A stretch of DNA of 64,000 nucleotides from Spirochaeta lutea (GTDB lineage: Bacteria > Spirochaetota > Spirochaetia > DSM-27196 > Salinispiraceae): contig NZ_JNUP01000063.1 of the NCBI RefSeq assembly GCF_000758165.1, forward strand, positions 46,522 to 110,521, given 5' to 3'. Made by a program: the position numbers and the translations under genes. The notes under the pieces are model-generated. The model had not been told where the DNA came from. It saw nothing but the letters and a program-made list of their open reading frames with translations, and did no database searches. Shown piece by piece: positions 34,116-41,161 of the stretch (within the stretch, counting starts at the first letter, position 1; each line of letters starts with the position of its first letter).

Positions 34116-35849
34116 CTATCCTCCAAAGGTAAAGGTGTAGATCCGCGTTCCCCGGGACAGGGTCAGGGTAATCTCCCCCTGTTGAGTCCGGGGATGCTGC
34201 ACCAGCTGGTACATTCGGCTGGCATCCACGGTTATACTGGGGCTTTCGGAATCCCCGGGTTGGGAAATGGCAATAGTCCCTGTTCCGCCCGCCGGGGCTG
34301 CTACCACGGCATTCACCGTCTTGGCCTGGTAGGCGAGGGTCACCCGGGATGAGTCTCCGGCGGCCTCGGCGTATTCCGGGGTAATCTTCCACAGACCCTC
34401 CAGGGACCAATGGTGGAGGTCCAGGGTTTCAGGGGGGCTGAATTCCTGCTCACCGAAGGCCAGAGGGGGGGTGCCCTGGAACCCTTCCGCCCTGCGGCTG
34501 CCCAGGTACATCTCCGGGGTCGAGGCATATTCCTGATTCGAAACCGGGCCCAGGCTTGTAGGGGGGGAGTAGCCCGCCTCAATGAGCAGGCTCTGGATCA
34601 TTCTCTCGGTTTCCAGATAGTCGCCCTCACCGAAGGTGAAGAACCGTACCTGGCCCTGGGCATCAATCAGAAAATGGGCAGGCCAAAACCGGTTTTTATA
34701 GCTCCGCCACTGGGCAAAATTATTGTCCAATACCACCGGCCAGGTGATTCCCTGATCTTCCACCGCCTTTTTCACATTTTCCAGGCTTCGTTCAAAGGAA
34801 AACTCCGGGGAATGGACGCCGATAAGCTCAAAGCCGTGGGCCCGGTATTTCCGATACCAGTCCTGGAGATAGGGCAGGGTTCGTATACAGTTGACGCAGC
34901 TGTAGGTCCAGAAGTCGATGAGGACGACCCGTCCCTCCAGGGCATCCATGGTTAGAGGCCGGCTGTTGATCCAGGGGCCCTGGGCAATCAGGTCCGGGGC
35001 CGTGCCGTAGCGTCCCGCCACCGCCTCCCGGCTTAGATCCGTATCCACCCCTGCGAAGACGCCCTCCTGGCTGTACTGGTCGTTCTGTTCCAGGAGTTGA
35101 TCCTCCCGTTCCCGGAGGGCCTGGTTAACGGCATCGCTCTGCTCCAAGGCGGTGAGGTTGCTTCCATATCCCGGGAATGCATCCAGGACGGCGCTTTGGA
35201 ACCGCAGATCCCAGCCCAGGGCAATAACAAGGCTCATGGCCATCATTACCACCCCGAATCCCCGCCGGATTCCCTGACTATGCCGGCTCAGAGCGGGAAC
35301 CCGACGAAGTAGTGCCCGGCCCCCCACCATAATAAAATACATGGGAATTGCTGTACCCAGACTGTAGGCCAGGGTGATTACAAAGGCTCCTGCATCAATG
35401 GAACTTGCCAGGGCCAGGGTGATGACCGAGGCCAGAATGGGGCCCACGCAGGGCGTCCACAGAATACCCAGGCTCATACCCAGGGGAACCCCGCTCCAGA
35501 ACCCCCCAACCCGTCCTTGACGGGGCTGAAAGCGGGTCACCAGTTTTGATACCCCGGCTTCAAACCACCTGTTCAGCTGGGGTACCACCATGACCAGGCC
35601 GAACAATGCCAATACCGCCACCGCCAGGACCCTCAGACTCCCGGATTCCAGCCCCGTCGCCTCGGCCAGGGCCGAGAGGGTAACGGTGAACACGGTGAAG
35701 CTCAATACGAACCCCAGGATAATCCCCCAGGGCCTGGCTCGGCCGCCCCCGGAGCCCCCGGCCAAGACGACCGGGAGCACAGGTAGGATGCAGGGCGAGA
35801 GGATGGTTATAATCCCTGAAAGAAAGGCAAATCCCGCCAGTAAAAGCAT
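34116..35849 (-). CDS. DipZ-like fusion: CcdA membrane domain, thioredoxin domain and C-terminal beta domain
   Basis: Residues 1-215 form a CcdA/DsbD-beta-type six-helix membrane domain with the redox Cys pair C20 (SPCILP) and C134 (TPCVGP). Residues about 295-430 are a TlpA-type thioredoxin domain with active site C318-V-N-C321. Residues about 430-577 form a beta-rich domain like the carbohydrate-binding-module-like C-terminus of mycobacterial DipZ. Such proteins carry electrons from cytoplasmic thioredoxin across the membrane to periplasmic partners. The start ATG immediately follows the upstream stop (TAAATG) and the MsrA gene begins 2 bp after this stop, so the three genes are translationally coupled. 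Confidence 0.95.
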   Translation of the reverse strand: MLLLAGFAFLSGIITILSPCILPVLPVVLAGGSGGGRARPWGIILGFVLSFTVFTVTLSALAEATGLESGSLRVLAVAVLALFGLVMVVPQLNRWFEAGVSKLVTRFQPRQGRVGGFWSGVPLGMSLGILWTPCVGPILASVITLALASSIDAGAFVITLAYSLGTAIPMYFIMVGGRALLRRVPALSRHSQGIRRGFGVVMMAMSLVIALGWDLRFQSAVLDAFPGYGSNLTALEQSDAVNQALREREDQLLEQNDQYSQEGVFAGVDTDLSREAVAGRYGTAPDLIAQGPWINSRPLTMDALEGRVVLIDFWTYSCVNCIRTLPYLQDWYRKYRAHGFELIGVHSPEFSFERSLENVKKAVEDQGITWPVVLDNNFAQWRSYKNRFWPAHFLIDAQGQVRFFTFGEGDYLETERMIQSLLIEAGYSPPTSLGPVSNQEYASTPEMYLGSRRAEGFQGTPPLAFGEQEFSPPETLDLHHWSLEGLWKITPEYAEAAGDSSRVTLAYQAKTVNAVVAAPAGGTGTIAISQPGDSESPSITVDASRMYQLVQHPRTQQGEITLTLSRGTRIYTFTFGG

Positions 35850-36314
35850 TTACATCTCCTCGTCGGTGTGCATCACCAGGGTCTCAACCCCGCCGCCGGT
35901 CCAGCGTTCCGCGGCCATACCCATCGCGTCGATGCGGATAAAGGTTCCACCGGAACTCACCTCGTACTTCTGCCACACCTCCCGGGCCGATTTCGGTACG
36001 GTAATCACGGTTACCTGGGGCGGAATCTTGGCAAACTCATTGTCAATCATCATCTTTGCGGCCATGGATTCCTCGCTGTCATCTAGGAACAGCAAAACGG
36101 TGGGGCCGGTTTCCGCATACATGGCGGCTTCTTCGGGGGTGGTGTACTCCATCTTCATGGCCATGGCGCTCATCATCATAGCATCGTCCTTCTCCATGGC
36201 CTCTTCCTGCATCATGGTATCATCCTTCTTCATGGACCCCTCTTCGGAGGTTCCTCCCGCGAACATCTGGCCCATTCCCAAGAGGATGATCAGAACTCCT
36301 ATAACTTTCCGCAT
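35850..36314 (-). CDS. Exported methionine-rich protein with thioredoxin-like C-terminal half
   Basis: The ATG at 36314 follows GGAGCGAGAT. A signal peptide (MRKVIGVLIILLGMGQMFAGG) is followed by a stretch with 10 Met in about 30 residues (e.g. DDTMMQEEAMEKDDAMMM, then SAMAMKM). About 18 Met occur in the roughly 135 mature residues, and there is no Cys. The second half (GPTVLLFLDDSEES, then VTVITVPKSAREVWQKYEV, GGTFIRID) has the strand-helix order of a thioredoxin-like fold without CXXC. I know no named family for it. Placed first in an operon with DipZ-like and MsrA genes, it is probably a sacrificial, repairable Met antioxidant or the main client of the reductase. Confidence 0.8.
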   Translation of the reverse strand: MRKVIGVLIILLGMGQMFAGGTSEEGSMKKDDTMMQEEAMEKDDAMMMSAMAMKMEYTTPEEAAMYAETGPTVLLFLDDSEESMAAKMMIDNEFAKIPPQVTVITVPKSAREVWQKYEVSSGGTFIRIDAMGMAAERWTGGGVETLVMHTDEEM

Positions 36315-36399
36315 ATCTCGCTCCTTCTGAGCTCCCGGAGTTCCGGATACCCCGGGGCTGCTCGGTATGAATATTATTCCTGACAGAAATACTATACCA

Positions 36400-36428
36400 A
36401 ATGTAAAGCCGACAATACAAAATGTCAA
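36400..36428 (-). promoter_or_regulatory. Candidate promoter of the Met-rich protein/dipZ/msrA operon
   Basis: Read on the minus strand, TTGACA (36423-36428) and TACATT (36400-36405) are 17 bp apart, about 90 bp upstream of the first ATG at 36314. The surrounding 36370-36440 is AT-rich. Confidence 0.5.
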
Positions 36429-36487
36429 GTTGAGTATACAAACCTTATGGGAAAAATTTCTAGTTGGCCAAAGATTGCAGCGTTACA

Positions 36488-36570
36488 CCTCGGGTGGACC
36501 ACCCCGTGAAGATGAATCTATAGGAAACAACCATGCACCATGGCTGTGCCCTTCGGGCATGACCCCGAGG
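36488..36570. other. Branched-hairpin potential in the mazG-metR-rich intergenic gap
   Basis: CCTCGGG (36488-36494) and CCCGAGG (36564-36570) could close a junction containing CCATG-CAC-CATGG (36531-36543) and TGCCC-TTC-GGGCA (36547-36559). It lies between the mazG stop and the promoter of the Met-rich operon. No known riboswitch or RNA family is recognised. Nothing else is seen in 36430-36647. Confidence 0.3.
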
Positions 36571-36647
36571 GTATTGTTGATGGGGGAGGGAACCAGGATA
36601 GTATAAAGAGCCCGGCGGACGGTCAGCCGGATCGACGGTAGTCAGGG

Positions 36648-37544
36648 TTAGTCTTCGTTTTGCTTTACCTGGTCCCAGAGCCGGTCCATCCGTTGAAACT
36701 CCTGGGGGCCCATGGGGACGCCCTGGGCCTTCATTTCCTGTTCCACCCCCCGGAAGCGGCGGGAGAATTTTGCATTCGCCCGGTGTAGGGCGATGGCGGG
36801 GTCAATATGAAGGAACCGTGCGACATTGACCACAGAGAACAGCAGGTCTCCCAGTTCTTCTTCCAGGTGATCCTGATTCTTTGTCTGTTCCTCCGGGGAG
36901 GAGCCGGCGGATGGAGAGGCGGTTCCGGAAGGGGATTGGGGAGCTGGGGATAGTTGCCGGTTCTTCCAGGCTTCCCGGGTTTCCTCCAATTCTTCCTGGA
37001 TCTTGTCCCAAACCGGTTCGGCCTCGGTCCAGTCGAAGCCGGCTTTGGCGGCCTTTTTTTGGAGTTTGTAGGCACGCTCCAGGGGAGGAAGGGCCTGACT
37101 GACTGAATCCAGGATGGAATCCTTTTTGCGCCGACCCTCTACCGTTTCCTTGATCTGATCCCATTGACGGACAACCTCGTCAGGGTGGTCCGCCTGGGCG
37201 TGGGAGAATACGTGGGGATGCCGGCGGATGAGTTTTTCACTCACCTCGTGGAGGATTTGCTGAACAGTAAAATCACCCTGATCCTCATAGATCTGGCCGA
37301 TCATGACGGCCATGAGCATTACATCCCCGAGTTCTTCCCGGATATGGGGTAGATCCCGGTGATTGATGGCCTCCACGGCTTCGTATGCCTCCTCGATGAG
37401 ACCTGCCCGGAGACTCTCCGGGGTCTGCTCCCGGTCCCAGGGACAGCCCTGGGGGGATCGGAGCTGGCTGACGATTCGGTATAGCCGCTGGAAGCCCGGT
37501 GTTTCGGGGCCGGGAGGGATTAGGGGTTCTTTTCCGTTGCTCAT
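36648..37544 (-). CDS. mazG: MazG nucleoside triphosphate pyrophosphohydrolase
   Basis: The ATG at 37544 opens a 298-residue protein with two MazG repeats. The first shows CPWDREQTPESLRAGLIEEAYE, here given as CPWDREQT and LIEEAYEAVEAI, and EELGDVMLMAVMIGQI, the Mg-binding EExxE/ExxD pattern. The second has EELGDLLFSVVNVARFL. MazG hydrolyses NTPs to NMP and pyrophosphate, including damaged nucleotides. The segment between the two halves has a Ser/Pro-rich insertion (about 215-240). A true Shine-Dalgarno is not obvious. Confidence 0.94.
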   Translation of the reverse strand: MSNGKEPLIPPGPETPGFQRLYRIVSQLRSPQGCPWDREQTPESLRAGLIEEAYEAVEAINHRDLPHIREELGDVMLMAVMIGQIYEDQGDFTVQQILHEVSEKLIRRHPHVFSHAQADHPDEVVRQWDQIKETVEGRRKKDSILDSVSQALPPLERAYKLQKKAAKAGFDWTEAEPVWDKIQEELEETREAWKNRQLSPAPQSPSGTASPSAGSSPEEQTKNQDHLEEELGDLLFSVVNVARFLHIDPAIALHRANAKFSRRFRGVEQEMKAQGVPMGPQEFQRMDRLWDQVKQNED

Positions 37545-37752
37545 GCCTGGCAGTGTAATATCCGGGACGGACCTTGCCAAGCCGGTCCGGGGCGAAGGCC
37601 CGACGGCTGGTGCATTCCCTGACTGGCGGCCGGGGCGGAGCCGGTCAGCGATCCCTGGCAGCCGGAGCATGTCCGGAGATACCTGCGACCCAAGGCTTGG
37701 CTCCGGGGCGGGGTTCAGAAGGGGAGGCAGGGGGGGGCTGATCAGAGGTTCG

Positions 37753-37832
37753 GGGCCTCAGAGCTAGGGGCCGGTGTCTCAGAGCTACGTGCCGGTGTCT
37801 CAGAGCCACCTGCCGGTGCCTCCGGCCCGGGG
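37753..37832. repeat. 21-bp tandem repeats in the mazG-SDR intergenic gap
   Basis: Units with the pattern GCCGGTGTCTCAGAGCYACNT occur at 37770-37790 and 37791-37811, with partial units on either side (about 37753 and 37812). They lie in the 323-bp non-coding gap 37545-37867, in which I see no gene and no clear promoter or terminator. Confidence 0.75.
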
Positions 37833-37867
37833 ACCCTGTTAGATTCCAAGGATGGGGGGCCGACGCA

Positions 37868-38539
37868 TCAGGTCCGGGGGCCTTTTTGGATGCCCAGGAT
37901 GGGTGGGCGGATGGTGATTTCGGTAACGATGTTCGGCTGCTCCAGAATGTCGGCTACGATCCGGGCTAGTTCGGCGGGCTCAATGGCCGCCGCGGGGTCC
38001 GGGGAGGGGCGGAATTCCAGGTTGTCGAAGAAGCCGGTGCGGGTGAGGTCGGGGTTTATACAGGTGACCCCGGCTCCGAAGCGCCGTAAATCTTCCTGGA
38101 GGGATAGGCTGAAGCTGCGTAGACCTGCTTTGGTGGCGCTGTAGAGGGCTGCCCATTTGGAGGATCTGGTGGCCTCGATGGAGGCGATGTGGATGATCCG
38201 GCCGCTGTTTTTCTGGATGGCCGGAAGGCAGAGCTTAGCCAGTACCATGGGGGCGGTCAGGTTCACCGCCACCATGTTCTGGATATCCCGGGGGCTGATC
38301 TGCTCGTGGGGGCGGAACATACCGAAACCCGCCGCATTGATAATCCCCCAGGGGGGTGATTCCTCCAGGAGGGATTCCACCTCCCGGACCAAGGCCTCCT
38401 GGTTTTCCAGCCGGGAGAGGACGGGAACAACCCGGTACTGGGGGCGGGATGCCAGTTCAGCATGAATTGCCCTGCCCATACCTCCGGTGCTTCCGGTAAG
38501 GTAGAGGATCTTAGGGGGTGGAGAGGCGGTCTGATTCAC
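37868..38539 (-). CDS. Short-chain dehydrogenase/reductase
   Basis: A GTG start at 38539 follows GGAGGAAT with good spacing, giving 223 residues; it overlaps the end of the nucleosidase-radical SAM gene by 29 bp. The Rossmann fold begins ILYLTGSTGGMGRAI (cofactor TGxxxGxG), NAAGFGMF is the NNAG-like motif, and YSATKAG holds the catalytic YxxxK, with Ser in HIASIEATRSS. The second Gly-rich motif and length mark a classical SDR. The substrate is not predictable; coupling to the upstream fusion gene is the only hint. Confidence 0.9.
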   Translation of the reverse strand: MNQTASPPPKILYLTGSTGGMGRAIHAELASRPQYRVVPVLSRLENQEALVREVESLLEESPPWGIINAAGFGMFRPHEQISPRDIQNMVAVNLTAPMVLAKLCLPAIQKNSGRIIHIASIEATRSSKWAALYSATKAGLRSFSLSLQEDLRRFGAGVTCINPDLTRTGFFDNLEFRPSPDPAAAIEPAELARIVADILEQPNIVTEITIRPPILGIQKGPRT

Positions 38540-40517
38540 GGTATTCCTCCTCGGGTAGGGTTCGGCCGGCGGAATGCATGGAGATTTTCTCCCCGTAGCG
38601 GGTAAGCATATCCTCCTCAAAGGCCGGGTTATCCGGATATTCTCGCCCCATTACCGCGGTCCAGAGCCGGGGATCCTCCATACAGAGGTAAAAATACACC
38701 TCCCGGTGCCAGTCCGCAAGCTCATGGTAGGCCAGGGTAAAGAGCTGCTCCTTGATTTCCAGGGGATAACTCAGTTTTCCCTGGGCGTTTTCCATGGGCA
38801 TCTGCAGAATCTTGCTCCGGATCAGGCTCTTCCGAAGGGCCTTGATGACCGGTTTTGTGAAGGTGAGGGTGCCCAGGGACACCATTACTACCTCCCCGGG
38901 GACGAATCTTGCTCTCAATTTGCGGCAGAGCCCGGCGTAGTCCTCCTGCCAGCCCCGGTACCAGACCATGGGGTGCAGGTGGAATCCCACCAGGACGCCC
39001 CGGTCTGCCAAGGAACGGGCGGCGTCCAGACGCTGGTCGAGGCTTGCGGTTCCCTGTTCCTCATGGTCGATGATTACCGGGGTATTGAGGCTCCAGGTGC
39101 ATACCAGGTTTGCCGGTACCGGTCGCGTGAGCAATGCGCTGACGTCCCCGGATTTGGTTTTGAGCTCCAGAATGACCCGGGGATGGCGGCGGGCAAAGTC
39201 CAGAAGGGCGTCCAGGGCGCCATGGCGTTCGGCCCACAGCAGGGAATCGGAGCTTTGGCCCGTACCGATGTGGTAGGATTTGTGCTTGTCCAGTTCCAGG
39301 GCGGCAAGCTTCTCGGGGAAGTCCGGATCGAACACCACCCGGCCGGGGTCATAGAAGGTCCTGATGGCACAGTAGCTGCAGTCGAAGCCGCAGCCCTGGA
39401 TGACGTCCAGGGTTTTGAGGTTGCAGCACCGGGTCTTGGCGGATGCTACCGGGCAGTCCCCTAGGGCCAATGCATCCTGGGGCCTGTCCACCAAACGGCG
39501 GTGCTTCGGGGTGGCCAGCTCCATCCCCGTAAAATCCGTGTATGATTTTTCCCGGTCCCTCGTCTCCCGCCAGAGCCGCCGCAGATCTTCAAATCGGCAT
39601 ATTCCTCGGCTTACCGCCTGCTCCAGATTCACCTCATCCCAGCTGCGAAGATCAGCTGCCCAATCTACCACCTGCCTCAGCTCCTGGAAGCTGAAGCGCC
39701 GGTGATTCCAGGCGATCTCCAGGGCTTTGGCATCCCGGGGATCCAAGGCTTGGAAGGCATGGCTCCGGGTTATGGTTCGTACCACCGATTCTTTGGTGGC
39801 CGGAATGCCGGTATGGATGCCCGGACCGGGTTCGGTTGCCAGGACTGAAACCAGGCGATCCAGGGTATCCAGGCAGCCGGCCATGTAGGCCCTGGTTTGC
39901 TCCTTGGGGGGAACATTCGAATCACCATAGTCTGAGACCACCCGAACAATCGAAAATCGTGCCTCCGGCCAGAGGTCAGCAGCCTTCCTTGCCACGTACC
40001 AGCCCTCCATATCCGCGATTATTCCTATTCCGGGTTTCCGAAGGCCAGCCCAGTCTGTGAGCGGCTGGTCCACAGTGATCAACGCGGCCTGGAGTACTCC
40101 TCCCAGAAGCGGGCAGGTGATTGGCAACTCTTCGTCCAGGGTGATTTCACGGCGGCAGGATCGAGCAAGGACCGGCTGGCCCAGGACGAATACCGGTTCT
40201 CCGAGGGATTGGTCAGAAGGGTCCCTCGGAACCGGCCTGGGGGGAGGGGCGGCTGCGGTGCCCGCCAGGATAATGGTATGCCATGTACGCTTAGCATGTT
40301 CAGAAGCAGCTCCAAACAGCCAGTCCAGGGCGGCTTCGACGGCGGATCCGCCCACTCCGGTAACCAGAAGCACCGGTTTCTCGGCGCCGCGGAATACCCG
40401 GAAGGGACGGGTTTCATACTGTGTTAAGCCCAGGTGCTCGATGATGGGCTGAGCCTCAGCCAAAAGGGGGCAGAGGATGAGCACCCGGGAGTGGGTTGGC
40501 GTTTTATTTCCCGGCAT
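38511..40517 (-). CDS. Fusion of an MTA/SAH nucleosidase-like domain and a spore-photoproduct-lyase-like radical SAM domain
   Basis: Residues 1-240 follow the MTAN/nucleoside phosphorylase fold: LILCPLLAEAQPI at the N-terminus (catalytic acid), VTGVGGSAVEAALDWLF, and both C-terminal hallmarks, IIADMEGWYVARKA and RVVSDYGDSN. Residues about 330-660 are an SPL-type radical SAM domain with C-x3-C-x2-C (CGFDCSYC, about 375-382), YHIGTGQSSDSLLW, a SLNTPVII-HEEQGTASLDQR stretch and VGFHLHPMVWYRGW. MTAN enzymes hydrolyse 5'-deoxyadenosine, the by-product that inhibits many radical SAM enzymes, so the fusion makes mechanistic sense. The substrate of the radical SAM part is unknown; DNA lesion repair is one possibility. 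The ATG lacks a clear Shine-Dalgarno. Confidence 0.85.
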   Translation of the reverse strand: MPGNKTPTHSRVLILCPLLAEAQPIIEHLGLTQYETRPFRVFRGAEKPVLLVTGVGGSAVEAALDWLFGAASEHAKRTWHTIILAGTAAAPPPRPVPRDPSDQSLGEPVFVLGQPVLARSCRREITLDEELPITCPLLGGVLQAALITVDQPLTDWAGLRKPGIGIIADMEGWYVARKAADLWPEARFSIVRVVSDYGDSNVPPKEQTRAYMAGCLDTLDRLVSVLATEPGPGIHTGIPATKESVVRTITRSHAFQALDPRDAKALEIAWNHRRFSFQELRQVVDWAADLRSWDEVNLEQAVSRGICRFEDLRRLWRETRDREKSYTDFTGMELATPKHRRLVDRPQDALALGDCPVASAKTRCCNLKTLDVIQGCGFDCSYCAIRTFYDPGRVVFDPDFPEKLAALELDKHKSYHIGTGQSSDSLLWAERHGALDALLDFARRHPRVILELKTKSGDVSALLTRPVPANLVCTWSLNTPVIIDHEEQGTASLDQRLDAARSLADRGVLVGFHLHPMVWYRGWQEDYAGLCRKLRARFVPGEVVMVSLGTLTFTKPVIKALRKSLIRSKILQMPMENAQGKLSYPLEIKEQLFTLAYHELADWHREVYFYLCMEDPRLWTAVMGREYPDNPAFEEDMLTRYGEKISMHSAGRTLPEEEYRESDRLSTP

Positions 40518-40605
40518 ACCGGGCAGTATACCCTAGGTCGGGGGTATTACAACTAGGGTGCAGGAACGATCGCAGTGTTGCCCCCTGCGGAACTACTCCC
40601 GGGGT

Positions 40606-41112
40606 TTAGGAATCGCCGTAGATCTCTTCAAAAAACAAGGCGAGGTCGGAGATGAGGGGTGTAAGCTCGGATTCCGGGACGGTCTGGGTTATCCGGGCCC
40701 GGTTCTCCTGGGTAAAGGAATCATCGGGGTAATACACCAGGGGTTCCAGGTTAGTAAGCCTGTCGCTGTAGATAATCTGCCAGCCCTGGGCGGTTTTTCC
40801 GAGAAATACCCCCAGGCTCATCCGGAAGGAATAATCATCAATGATCGCCAGGGCGGTCTGATTCGCCCCGGTGGTAAACACCCGCACGATCTCGTAGGCC
40901 AACCCGGCCTGCTCATCCTAGGGGAATTCTTGTTGCAACACCTCCTGCAGCTCCGTCGGAATTGCTGCGGGGTCGCCGTGACGATCGGCTCCTGCTGAAC
41001 CTGTCTGGTCCTGTCCGGATAGGGGAAGTACCAGAAATATCCAACAGAGCATGCCTAGGATGCTCGTAAGCAGTGATGGGGTATATCCTGAACGGTAAGA
41101 ATGACGGCTCAT
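40606..41112 (-). pseudogene. Secreted protein gene interrupted by an in-frame amber codon
   Basis: The ATG at 41112 has GGAGG upstream and a signal peptide (SLLTSILGMLCWIFLVLPLSGQ). The frame stops at TAG (40918-40920) after EVLQQEFP, then stays open in the same frame through DEQAGLAYEIVRVFT to a stop at 40606, another 100-odd residues of ordinary composition. Read through, this is one protein of about 168 residues. It is either a nonsense mutation, a sequencing error or two short proteins; the downstream part has no good start. I do not recognise the family. Confidence 0.6.
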
Positions 41113-41161
41113 GGGCCCTCCTTAAACATTGCTGTATTCCATAGGGCGCAATGTATATAGG

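Noticed and set aside
40918-40920. TAG as a possible recoded (pyrrolysine-type) codon
   Set aside because: TAG serves as a normal stop elsewhere in the window (for example feoA-like and nicO genes) and no Pyl machinery is visible; mutation or error is simpler.
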